Positions 25,163 to 33,309 of a DNA stretch of 37,732 nt are shown here, piece by piece (position 1 is the first letter of the stretch; each line of letters begins with the position of its first letter). The translations under genes were made by a program, and so were the position numbers. The DNA comes from an uncultured Clostridia bacterium. Lineage in GTDB: Bacteria; Bacillota; Clostridia; Christensenellales; Borkfalkiaceae. The stretch spans positions 1 through 37,732 of the forward strand of contig CANQLW010000009.1 of NCBI GenBank assembly GCA_947624805.1, given 5' to 3'. Below the pieces are notes generated by a model. The model did no database searches and had not been told where the DNA came from. It saw only the letters and a program-made list of their open reading frames with translations.

Positions 25163-28100
25163 TTATACGATTTTGATCGCCTCGTCCGCGAGGAACGTCC
25201 TGAGTTCCGCCGTGAGCGCGCGGGAAAGCCGTACATTATATTCGTATCTCTTGCCTCCGAAGAGGATCTTTGCCTTGGTTCCGCCCTGATATCCCTCGAG
25301 CATCTCGACCAGTTCCCCGAAATCATCCTCCGAGAGCGACCGTGCATCCAGCCAGAGGATCTGCTCCTGAGGGCCGCCCGTAGCATTCAGAGCGTTCGGG
25401 GTATTTGTTGCATTCGCCTCTGCCGCCTGATCGGCCTCGGACACGAGCTCCTCGATCGTATCGATGACGATGACGGGCGCCTTGTCGGCGGGAAGATCGA
25501 TCTTTCCCGTGATACGCACGACGGCGTCGTGCTTCAGAACCGAACGGATTCTCTCGTAGATACGGGGAAATGCAACGCACTCGATGCTGCCGTACAGATC
25601 TTCGACCGTGACGAAACCCATGAAAGAACCCGACCGCGTCGCGATCTTCTTGACTCCCGCGATGATCCCGCCCATCGTGACGGGTTCCCCCGCTTTCAGG
25701 TTGTAAGTCCTGATCCCCGTCTCTTCATCCTCTTCGAAATCGGAGAGCATTCCCGTATTAAATGTGCAATCCACAAAATAGTGGGCGTATTGCTCAAAGG
25801 GATGTCCGCTGACATAGACACCGAGCACGGATTTCTCCTTGGAAAGGAGCTCCTCGCTCTCCCACTCGGGGACGTCGGGGAATTCAGCAACGGGCGCCTC
25901 CTCCTCGAGGATATCCCCGAACAGAGACATCTGCATACTGTTTCTCTGCTTGTCTATCCCCTGCACGCGGCGCATGAGATCTTCATAGACAGCCCAGTAC
26001 TGTGCACGACGATATCCCATGCCGTCGAACGCGCCGCCGAAGATGAGCGCTTCCACCATGCGTTTGTTGACAAATTTTGTGCAGCGCATGATGAAATCCG
26101 AAAAATCCTTGAAGACGCCGTTCTGGCGGCGCTCCTCGATGACGCTCTCCATCGCGGCAATGCCCACCCCGCGGAGCGCGCAGAGCCCGAAACGGATTCC
26201 GTCGCCCTCGACGGAGAAATAAGCCTTGGAGTGGTTGACGTCGGGCGGAAGGACCTTGATGTTCTTTTCCTTCATATAGACGACGTACTTTGCAATCTCG
26301 TCGATCTTGGAGATACGGTTGTTGAGCACGCCCGCAAGGAATTCCTTGGGATAGTACTTTTTGAGATATGCCGTCTGATAGGTAACGACGGCGTACGCCG
26401 CCGCGTGGGACTTGTTGAAGGCGTAGGAAGCGAAGCTCTCCATTTGGGCGAAAAGCTCGGCGGAGACTTCGGGCGGGATCCCGTGGGCCTGACAGCCCGT
26501 GATATTGCCGTAGACGGGATTTCCGTCCTTGTCCTGCCCCACCACCTTGTCGACGTCGCCGTAGATGAATTTATCCTTCTGCGCCATCAGCTCGGAACGA
26601 TGTTTTTTCGCCATCGCCCTTCTCACGAGGTCAGCCTGTCCGAGCGAGTACCCTGCAAGATTCTGGAAGATCTGCATGACCTGCTCCTGATAGATGATGA
26701 CGCCGTACGTCTTTTCGAGTATGGGCCTTAAAAGCGGCGTGAGATAAGCGATCTTGTCAGGTTCCGCCCTGTTTTTGAGATAGGTCGGGATGAAATCCAT
26801 GGGACCGGGGCGATAGAGGGAAATTCCCGCGATGAGGTCTTCGAGGCAGGTCGGGTGGAGCTGTTTCATGAACCGCTTCATCCCCCCTTGTTCAAGCTGG
26901 AACACGGCGTCCGTGTCGCCCTCGGAGATGAGGTCGTAAGCCCCCGCGTCGTCGCAGCCCTGCCCGAATTCGATATGCACGCCGTAGTCCTCATAGATAT
27001 AGTCGAGCGTCTTCTTGATATCGGTGAGCGTCGTGAGGGCGAGGAAGTCCATTTTCAGCATTCCGATGGACTCCACTTCCTTCATGTCGAACTGTGTCGT
27101 GATATCCTCGCCATTACGGGAAAGCGGGACGTTGTCGGCGATCTTTTTGCGGCAAATGACGACGCCCGCGGCGTGCATGGATGTATTACGGGGCATCCCT
27201 TCGAGCTTGAGCCCCATATCGATGACCCGCTTCAGCGTCTCATCCGATTCATAGATCTCGATGAAGTCGGCGTTGCGCTTGCTCTCCTGATCGGCGAGCC
27301 TTTTGACCGCCTCGTCATGCTTGTCCTGATCGTCCAGACTTTCGGCGACCTTTTTCCTGCAACTTTCGATATTCAGCCCGAGGAGCTCGCGGATCGTGGA
27401 TTTCCCGTCCATGAGCTTTGTCACGCGGTCGGTGTCGGCATAGGGCACGCGCATGACCCTGCCGACGTCCTTGATGACGGCGCGGGAGGCGAGCGTACCG
27501 AACGTGACGATCTGTGCGACGTTCTCGGGATGATAGCGTTTTCTGACGTATTCGATGGTCTCGGCCCTGCGCTCCGTACAGAAGTCGACGTCGAAGTCGG
27601 GCATGGAGACACGGTCGGGATTGAGGAACCGTTCAAAGAGAAGATCGTAGCGGAGCGGATCGACGCTCGTGATGCCGATCGCATAGGCGACGATGCTCCC
27701 GACGCCCGATCCCCTCCCGGGGCCGACGGGAATGTCGTGCAGACGGGACCAGTTGATGTAGTCCCAGACGATGAGGAAATAGTCCGCAAATCCCATCTTG
27801 ATGATGACGGAGAGCTCGTACTCCGCCCGTTTTTTGATCTCTTCCGTGAGATCGGGATAGCGTTTCGGAAGCCCCTCCCACGTCAGTCTCGTCAAATATT
27901 CGGGAGAGGGTGTCCCGTCGTCCGCCGTATAGAGCGGGATGAGGGATTTATCGTAGACGGGCGAGCCGTCGTCTTTCAGGTTGAAGGGAGTGTCGATGTC
28001 CGAGACCTTGTCGGCAATGACACGGGTATTGGAGATCGCCTCGGGCAGATCGGGGAAGAGCGCCGCCATTTCGTCCCCCGATTTCATGTAAAACTCATGC

Positions 28101-28804
28101 GTCTGCATCTTCATGCGGGTGGGGTCGTCGAGGGTACGCTTGGTCTGGATGCACATCAGAACGTCCTGCATCTCCCAATCCTCTTGTTTGAGGTAATGGA
28201 CGTCGTTCGTTGCGACGAGCTGGGCGCCGATCTCCCGTGCGATCCGCACGAGGTCGGGCAGGATCTGCTTCTGTTCGGGGATCCCGTGATCCTGTATCTC
28301 GATGTAAAAATCCTCTCCGAACAGACTCTGAAGATACAGGGCAAATTCCTTCGCCTTTTCGTATTCTCCAGCCATGAGCAGACGCGGAATGCGCCCCGCA
28401 AGGCAGGCAGAGAGGCAGATAACCCCCTCCGTATGCTCTTTCAGCACCTTATAATCGATGCGCGGGCGATAGTAATACCCGTCGACGAAGGCGAGGGAAT
28501 CGAGCTGGACGAGGTTGATATACCCCGCCTTGTTCTTTGCAAGAAGGATGAGATGGTCCGCCTTCTGTTCTATATGTTCATGGTAATCGTCGACGGCGTA
28601 AAATTCACAGCCGATGATCGCCTTGATCTTGTTTTTCTTGCATTTTTCGGCGAACTTCAGAGAACAGTACATATTCCCGTGGTCGGTGACGGCGACGGCG
28701 GAAATATTGTTCTCCTTGCAGTGGCGGACGAGATCGTCCACCTTGACCGCGCCGTCGAGAAGGCTGTATTCCGTATGAAGATGCAAATGTACGAAATCTG
28801 TCAT
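25163..28804 (-). CDS. dnaE: DNA polymerase III subunit alpha (DnaE type)
   Basis: ORF 25163..28867; start assigned to ATG 28804 (MTDFVHLHLHTEYSLLDGAVKV, PHP domain). PDFDVDFCTERR, VGPGRGSGVGSIVAYA, C-terminal OB fold. Confidence 0.97.
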   Translation of the reverse strand: MTDFVHLHLHTEYSLLDGAVKVDDLVRHCKENNISAVAVTDHGNMYCSLKFAEKCKKNKIKAIIGCEFYAVDDYHEHIEQKADHLILLAKNKAGYINLVQLDSLAFVDGYYYRPRIDYKVLKEHTEGVICLSACLAGRIPRLLMAGEYEKAKEFALYLQSLFGEDFYIEIQDHGIPEQKQILPDLVRIAREIGAQLVATNDVHYLKQEDWEMQDVLMCIQTKRTLDDPTRMKMQTHEFYMKSGDEMAALFPDLPEAISNTRVIADKVSDIDTPFNLKDDGSPVYDKSLIPLYTADDGTPSPEYLTRLTWEGLPKRYPDLTEEIKKRAEYELSVIIKMGFADYFLIVWDYINWSRLHDIPVGPGRGSGVGSIVAYAIGITSVDPLRYDLLFERFLNPDRVSMPDFDVDFCTERRAETIEYVRKRYHPENVAQIVTFGTLASRAVIKDVGRVMRVPYADTDRVTKLMDGKSTIRELLGLNIESCRKKVAESLDDQDKHDEAVKRLADQESKRNADFIEIYESDETLKRVIDMGLKLEGMPRNTSMHAAGVVICRKKIADNVPLSRNGEDITTQFDMKEVESIGMLKMDFLALTTLTDIKKTLDYIYEDYGVHIEFGQGCDDAGAYDLISEGDTDAVFQLEQGGMKRFMKQLHPTCLEDLIAGISLYRPGPMDFIPTYLKNRAEPDKIAYLTPLLRPILEKTYGVIIYQEQVMQIFQNLAGYSLGQADLVRRAMAKKHRSELMAQKDKFIYGDVDKVVGQDKDGNPVYGNITGCQAHGIPPEVSAELFAQMESFASYAFNKSHAAAYAVVTYQTAYLKKYYPKEFLAGVLNNRISKIDEIAKYVVYMKEKNIKVLPPDVNHSKAYFSVEGDGIRFGLCALRGVGIAAMESVIEERRQNGVFKDFSDFIMRCTKFVNKRMVEALIFGGAFDGMGYRRAQYWAVYEDLMRRVQGIDKQRNSMQMSLFGDILEEEAPVAEFPDVPEWESEELLSKEKSVLGVYVSGHPFEQYAHYFVDCTFNTGMLSDFEEDEETGIRTYNLKAGEPVTMGGIIAGVKKIATRSGSFMGFVTVEDLYGSIECVAFPRIYERIRSVLKHDAVVRITGKIDLPADKAPVIVIDTIEELVSEADQAAEANATNTPNALNATGGPQEQILWLDARSLSEDDFGELVEMLEGYQGGTKAKILFGGKRYEYNVRLSRALTAELRTFLADEAIKIV

Positions 28805-28820
28805 AGTTCGCTCCGAAAAA

Positions 28821-29714
28821 TTATTCCTCTCCGTCTTCCCCGTCCTCATCCGTGAGGAGCTCGGCAATACGGTGCAATCTGTGGTTCAGCCCGCCTTTGG
28901 AGATCCCGAGTTTTCCCGCGAGCTCCTGCAAGGACAGGGTCGGCGCCTCGATACGGGCCCGCGCCGTCTCCTGCAACACGGGCGGAAGGAGAGGGATCTT
29001 GTCCTTATGAGCGACAAAGAGACGGATCTGCTCCGCGCTTGCCGTCATCGCCCTGTCGATGTTGCCCGCCATACAGTTTTCGACCCTGTTACGACGGTTG
29101 TTCTCCTCGCGGAGGGCGGACACTTCCTCAAACGTTTTGAGTGCGGAATTTGCGCCGAGGACGGATAAGAAATCTCCGATCCCCTCCCTGCTCTTACAAT
29201 AGACAACAGATCTGTCCCCCCGCGCGACGATGGAACCGAAGAGCTGGAGAGAATCGAGCAGGTCGACAAACTCCTCCGCCGACTCAGACGTCGGGAAAAC
29301 GATCTCGAGATGATACCCCGCCGCTGCGCCCTCACGGGGAAGGCTGCAACTCCCGCTTCCGAGAAAAGCGCCTTTGAGCGCGGCCGCCGCACAGCACCTC
29401 GTCTCCGTAGCGCACGAGGCGATCTCCCCGCAACACACGGAGACCCCCTCGCCCGCAAGAGAGAAGGTCAGTTTCCCCTTGCCGTGTTTGGGGTCCTTCA
29501 CCGCGCCCGTGAGCGTCATCTGCCTGTCGAAGAGCGCGTCGACCAGTTTCAGAATGTAGGATGCGACCGTCTCGTTCTCGCTCGTGAAGGAAAACCCGTC
29601 CGCGTGCAATTCCCCGCTCGTGGTGAGGATGCGGGAGAGCATGGAGAGCCGACAGCAGCGGTCCTTGGGAAGGCTCCGCGTCAGCTCTCGTTTGATGTCC
29701 GTCGTAAAACTCAT
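28821..29714 (-). CDS. whiA: WhiA-family DNA-binding regulator
   Basis: MSFTTDIKRELTRSLPKDRCC...; LAGAFLGSGS-like AALKGAFLGSGSCSLP; C-terminal HTH LAGKLGISKGGLNHRLHRI. Confidence 0.95.
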   Translation of the reverse strand: MSFTTDIKRELTRSLPKDRCCRLSMLSRILTTSGELHADGFSFTSENETVASYILKLVDALFDRQMTLTGAVKDPKHGKGKLTFSLAGEGVSVCCGEIASCATETRCCAAAALKGAFLGSGSCSLPREGAAAGYHLEIVFPTSESAEEFVDLLDSLQLFGSIVARGDRSVVYCKSREGIGDFLSVLGANSALKTFEEVSALREENNRRNRVENCMAGNIDRAMTASAEQIRLFVAHKDKIPLLPPVLQETARARIEAPTLSLQELAGKLGISKGGLNHRLHRIAELLTDEDGEDGEE

Positions 29715-30484
29715 GAATGGCGCTTCTTGAACTCTGCAAAACGGAAGACGGGGAGTCTGCCGTCGATATTGTCGATCCTGTCGAGCGGGACCCCTACCCG
29801 TTTGATCTGCTCCTCCGCGAGCGCGGTCTCCCCGATCCTGTCGATCGCGTGGGCGTCCGAATTGACGATGAACCTTACCCCCGTCTGAACGACCCGATCG
29901 AGCTCCTCGTCCGAGAGATGCTGTTTTTTGGAACTAATCTCGAGGTATGTCCCATAGTCACGGCAACACTTTGCGACCTCAACAGGGTCTGCAAAGCACT
30001 GGAAATTCAGATGCGTGATAATGTCGACGGGATTCCTTTCGATCGTATGGATATATGCCTGTGTCGTATATCTGATGAGAGAAGCCGAGGGTTTGATGTG
30101 CATGAGCGTCCTGCGCCAGCCTCCCCAGCCGATTTTTCTGTCTGCAAACGTCTCATAATGTGCCATGACGTGAACGCCCGCGAGGAAGATATCGAACACA
30201 TCGTAGTCCTCGGGCGTAAAATCCGTGAGCCCCGAGATCCCGCGGATGTTGCACTCCATACCCGCCAGAACACGGATGCCCGTCCTCTCTTCCGCCTCGC
30301 GGCACTCCTGCAAAAGGCTCGGGACTTCCTTTCTCTTCACGCCGAATACGACGTGCGAGAAGCCGTGATCGGTGATCGCGACAGCGGCGAGCCCGAGCTC
30401 CTTTGCCCTCTCTGCATTCTCAAGCACGGTATTCTTCCCGTGCGAGTACGGCGTATGCGTATGATAATCTGCTGTAAGTCTCAT
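29711..30484 (-). CDS. PHP-domain phosphoesterase (histidinol-phosphatase-like)
   Basis: DYHTHTPYSHGKN, AITDHGFSHV, IVNSDAHAIDRIG motifs; 4-bp ATGA overlap with whiA. Confidence 0.9.
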   Translation of the reverse strand: MRLTADYHTHTPYSHGKNTVLENAERAKELGLAAVAITDHGFSHVVFGVKRKEVPSLLQECREAEERTGIRVLAGMECNIRGISGLTDFTPEDYDVFDIFLAGVHVMAHYETFADRKIGWGGWRRTLMHIKPSASLIRYTTQAYIHTIERNPVDIITHLNFQCFADPVEVAKCCRDYGTYLEISSKKQHLSDEELDRVVQTGVRFIVNSDAHAIDRIGETALAEEQIKRVGVPLDRIDNIDGRLPVFRFAEFKKRHS

Positions 30485-30542
30485 TGCTTCTCCGATTTGG
30501 GCATCCGAAGGGACGCCTTTATGTATAGCGGTTATCGTTCGG

Positions 30543-31436
30543 TCAGTTGGCAGAGAAAGAGAGTCTTCTGATCTCCTCCCGTAAAAGGATCCCCCTTTTC
30601 CTGAAGACCTCGTCTTTCACGAGATCGATGAGGGAGGCGACGTCCGACGATGTCCCGCCCTCGTTGATGATGAAGTTTGCATGGAGCTCGGAGACGTACG
30701 CCCCGCCGATGCGGCGTCCCTTGAGCCCGCAATCGTCGATGATCTTCCCCGCCGACTCCCCCTCGGGGTTGACAAATGTGCATCCCATGCTTCTGCCCTT
30801 GGGAAGTCCCCTTCTCTTGTCAAGAAAATCAGAAATGCGGCGGCGGATCCTCTCGGGGGACGACGGTCTGGTGCGGAACAGGACTCCGACGACGAAGATC
30901 CCTTCCTGAAAGACGCTCGTCTTCTCCCCGAACCCGCACGCGGAGAGCGGGAAGGTCCTGATGCGTCCGCCGTCGACCGCCAGCACACGGAGCGCGAGAT
31001 CGGAGATATGCCCCTCCGCAACGCCCGCATTCATGACAGTCGCGCCGCCCACGGTCATGGGGATCCCCGCAAAGGGTTCGAATCCCCCCGATTCATGCGC
31101 CATAGCATAGCGCAGAAGCGCCCCGCCCGTCACGCCCGCGCCCGCAAAGAGCGCATCCTTGGAGGGTGTCAGCGCTTTCAGCCTGTCCGAACGGATCAGC
31201 ACGGCGTCTGTGTCCTCATCCTGCGGAAGAGTATCTGCCCCCGCGCCGAGGTAGGCATAGGGAATATGTACACGGCGGAGAAATGAGAGCAGTTCCGCCG
31301 CTTCCTCCGCATCCGACGGACTCGCCGAAACGGAGACCTTTCCCCCGCAGCCGATCGTGGTGTGGCGTGACAGGGAGAAATCCTCCTCCATGTGCAGCAA
31401 CGGGAAATTCTCCCGTAAAAGCGCAAAAATACCCAC
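30543..31436 (-). CDS. murB: UDP-N-acetylenolpyruvoylglucosamine reductase
   Basis: HTTIGCGGKVSV, GIPMTVGGATVMNAG, GKIIDDCGLKGRRIGGAYVSELHANFIINEG. GTG start at 31436 preferred (SD AAGGAG just upstream) over the track start 31481. Confidence 0.93.
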   Translation of the reverse strand: MGIFALLRENFPLLHMEEDFSLSRHTTIGCGGKVSVSASPSDAEEAAELLSFLRRVHIPYAYLGAGADTLPQDEDTDAVLIRSDRLKALTPSKDALFAGAGVTGGALLRYAMAHESGGFEPFAGIPMTVGGATVMNAGVAEGHISDLALRVLAVDGGRIRTFPLSACGFGEKTSVFQEGIFVVGVLFRTRPSSPERIRRRISDFLDKRRGLPKGRSMGCTFVNPEGESAGKIIDDCGLKGRRIGGAYVSELHANFIINEGGTSSDVASLIDLVKDEVFRKRGILLREEIRRLSFSAN

Positions 31437-31477
31437 CTTAAAGGCTCCTTTTATTCTATCATAGTTTTTTGTTTTTT

Positions 31478-32365
31478 TCAACGGGATTTGAGATATTTTT
31501 CGAGAAAATTTATTTCCCCGCCTTCGGCGGCATTTTTTCTCAGGGCAGCGAGCGCATCATTCGACGCAAAAAGACTCACGGTATATCGCTCCGACGGGTC
31601 GGGCGGCAGCATCCCGATGTCTGCAAGGCGGGATCTTGTCTCCCCGGACAGCATCACATCGAGAAAGGCGTCACAGTCTTCCCTTCTGTCGTTTTTCAGG
31701 ATGGCGAGGCACTGGTAAAGGTCGTTATAGAGTGAAAGTTTTTTCGAAAAGAAGACCGTGCCCCGCGATTCGAAGCGTTTGACGTCCCTCTGCGTCCCCA
31801 AAAGATACCTGAACTCCCCGTTGAGGAAGCGGACATACGCCTCCGAGGCATCCAGAACCTCCCCGCGGATCCCCGCAAGGGCGGCAGCGACTTCGGGCAA
31901 ATTTGCTCCGCCGCGGGAGATCGCATATGCCCCCTCCTTCCCGAAATCGTCTTCAAGGCAAAAGAGGTAGTATTTCCCCATGCACCAAGGCACGGCGAGC
32001 GTCCTCCCGTCCGGCCGTGCGCCGTAAAAATCACGGGAAAGAGGCAGAGCAAGGGCACCGACCTCGGGGAGCCCCAAGCCGAAGGAGATCATGTCGGGAC
32101 AGTTCCCGTCCGAAAAGGCCTTCCGCGCCCCTTCCGCCGTATAGCTCAGGACATAGAAATACCGCCCGTCCCCTTCCAGCTTTCGGGCGATCTGCCCGAG
32201 AAAGGCAGTCCTCGAACCCTTTCCCCCTTCAAAGGTATCGACATTCCAGATCTCCACGACCCGCTGCGGATCTACCGCCCCCGTCTTCTTCGGATAGAAG
32301 GCAAGGGACAGGAAGAGGACCGCGATCAGGAGGAACGGCAAGATTCTTTTGGGCAAACCCTTCAT
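31478..32365 (-). CDS. Secreted or membrane-anchored extracellular solute-binding-like protein
   Basis: N-terminal hydrophobic segment MKGLPKRILPFLLIAVLFLSLAFYP; VVEIWNVDTFEGGKGSRTAFLGQIARKLEG resembles SBP_bac N-termini; no ABC transporter genes nearby. Confidence 0.6.
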   Translation of the reverse strand: MKGLPKRILPFLLIAVLFLSLAFYPKKTGAVDPQRVVEIWNVDTFEGGKGSRTAFLGQIARKLEGDGRYFYVLSYTAEGARKAFSDGNCPDMISFGLGLPEVGALALPLSRDFYGARPDGRTLAVPWCMGKYYLFCLEDDFGKEGAYAISRGGANLPEVAAALAGIRGEVLDASEAYVRFLNGEFRYLLGTQRDVKRFESRGTVFFSKKLSLYNDLYQCLAILKNDRREDCDAFLDVMLSGETRSRLADIGMLPPDPSERYTVSLFASNDALAALRKNAAEGGEINFLEKYLKSR

Positions 32366-32403
32366 AGAATCTATTCTATTACGAAAAATTTGCCGAAATG
32401 CAA

Positions 32404-32427
32404 GAAGGGACGCCTAAGCGTCCCTTC
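32404..32427. terminator. Hairpin GAAGGGACGC-ctaa-GCGTCCCTTC, possible terminator for the minus-strand DUF1540 transcript
   Basis: 10-bp perfect stem downstream of the DUF1540 stop; U-tract only partial (TTCTTGCATTT). Confidence 0.5.
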
Positions 32428-32530
32428 CGCGCCTCTGAGCTCACGCGTGATACGGCAGAGGCTCTATCTCAAAGCGTTTACCGCTGAAGATAGCTTGTGC
32501 CCGTATCCCGCTTTTATACTGTCATTTTTC

Positions 32531-32683
32531 TCAGCGACGGACGAAACTGTCACAGCAGGTGCAATGCTCGCAGTCGCAGGTATTGCCGACATGGATCCTG
32601 TCGAGCTCGCACATCTGACCGTCGCGGTTATACCTGCACTCGGAAACGCCGCAGGAAACGCCGCAATTGATCGATTTTGCCAT
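32531..32683 (-). CDS. DUF1540 domain-containing Cys-rich small protein (50 aa), absent from the ORF track
   Basis: Reverse complement translates to MAKSINCGVSCGVSECRYNRDGQMCELDRIHVGNTCDCEHCTCCDSFVRR* with SD GGAGGAG upstream of ATG 32683; DUF1540-like Cys spacing. Confidence 0.88.
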   Translation of the reverse strand: MAKSINCGVSCGVSECRYNRDGQMCELDRIHVGNTCDCEHCTCCDSFVRR

Positions 32684-32740
32684 ATTTTCTCCTCCTCACG
32701 GAGAAGTATGCGCCATTTTTTGAAAATTAACAGTACGGAG

Positions 32741-32769
32741 TTGACAAAAGTCGCTTTCCCGTGTAAAAT
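32741..32769 (+). promoter_or_regulatory. Promoter for rplI: TTGACA-N17-TAAAAT
   Basis: -35 32741-32746, -10 32764-32769, SD AAGGAG and ATG 32791 downstream. Confidence 0.8.
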
Positions 32770-32790
32770 AACGGTAAGGAGCGTGAGATT

Positions 32791-33234
32791 ATGAAAGTAA
32801 TTTTGAAAGAAGACGTCAAGGGCAGCGGCAAAAAGGGAGACGTGATCGAGGTCTCCGACGGTTATGCCAAAAACTACCTGTTGAAAAAAGGGCTCGCGGA
32901 GGCCGCCACGAGCAGCGGGATCAACGAAGTCCACCAGAGAAAGACCGCAGAGGCCTATCACAAGGCAGAGAGCATCAAGGCGCATCGGGAACTGGCGGAA
33001 CAGCTCCGCGGGACTGGTGTGACCATCGCGATACGGGCGGGCGAGAACGGAAAGACGTTCGGCTCCGTCACGGCACAGCATATCGCCGCCGCGCTTTCGG
33101 AGCTCGGTTTCGAGGTGGATAAAAAACGCATCCTCCTCAAGGAACCGATCAAGACCGTCGGCACATACGAGGTCGAGGTCCGCCTGATGGAGGGCGTCCT
33201 CTCCAAGATCAAAGTCAATGTCGTTGCACAGTAA
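32791..33234 (+). CDS. rplI: 50S ribosomal protein L9 (bL9)
   Basis: MKVILKEDVKGSGKKGDVIEVSDGYAKNYLLKKGLAEAAT; 147 aa, full length. Confidence 0.97.
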   Translation: MKVILKEDVKGSGKKGDVIEVSDGYAKNYLLKKGLAEAATSSGINEVHQRKTAEAYHKAESIKAHRELAEQLRGTGVTIAIRAGENGKTFGSVTAQHIAAALSELGFEVDKKRILLKEPIKTVGTYEVEVRLMEGVLSKIKVNVVAQ

Positions 33235-33238
33235 AATA

Positions 33239-33264
33239 CGAGGCATTCCGCACGGAATGCCTCG
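33239..33264 (+). terminator. rplI terminator hairpin CGAGGCATTCCG-ca-CGGAATGCCTCG followed by ATTTTC
   Basis: 12-bp inverted repeat 4 bp after the rplI stop. Confidence 0.7.
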
Positions 33265-33273
33265 ATTTTCATA

Positions 33274-33292
33274 TATTATGTCTGACATAGTA
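33274..33292. repeat. 19-bp palindrome TATTATGTCTGACATAGTA, second copy of the element at 20130-20158
   Basis: 9-bp arms with one T/G mismatch; reverse complement TACTATGTCAGACATAATA differs from 20135-20153 at two positions. Confidence 0.8.
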
Positions 33293-33309
33293 CTTCGCAA
33301 AACGCGAAA

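Noticed and set aside
26855-28855. Plus-strand 666-aa ORF (also 25157..26731) antisense to dnaE
   Set aside because: Same artefact; dnaE is intact in the opposite frame.
32464-33300. Minus-strand 278-aa ORF
   Set aside because: Runs antisense through rplI and out of frame through the real DUF1540 gene. Its C-terminal residues are the wrong-frame reading of the Cys-rich protein.
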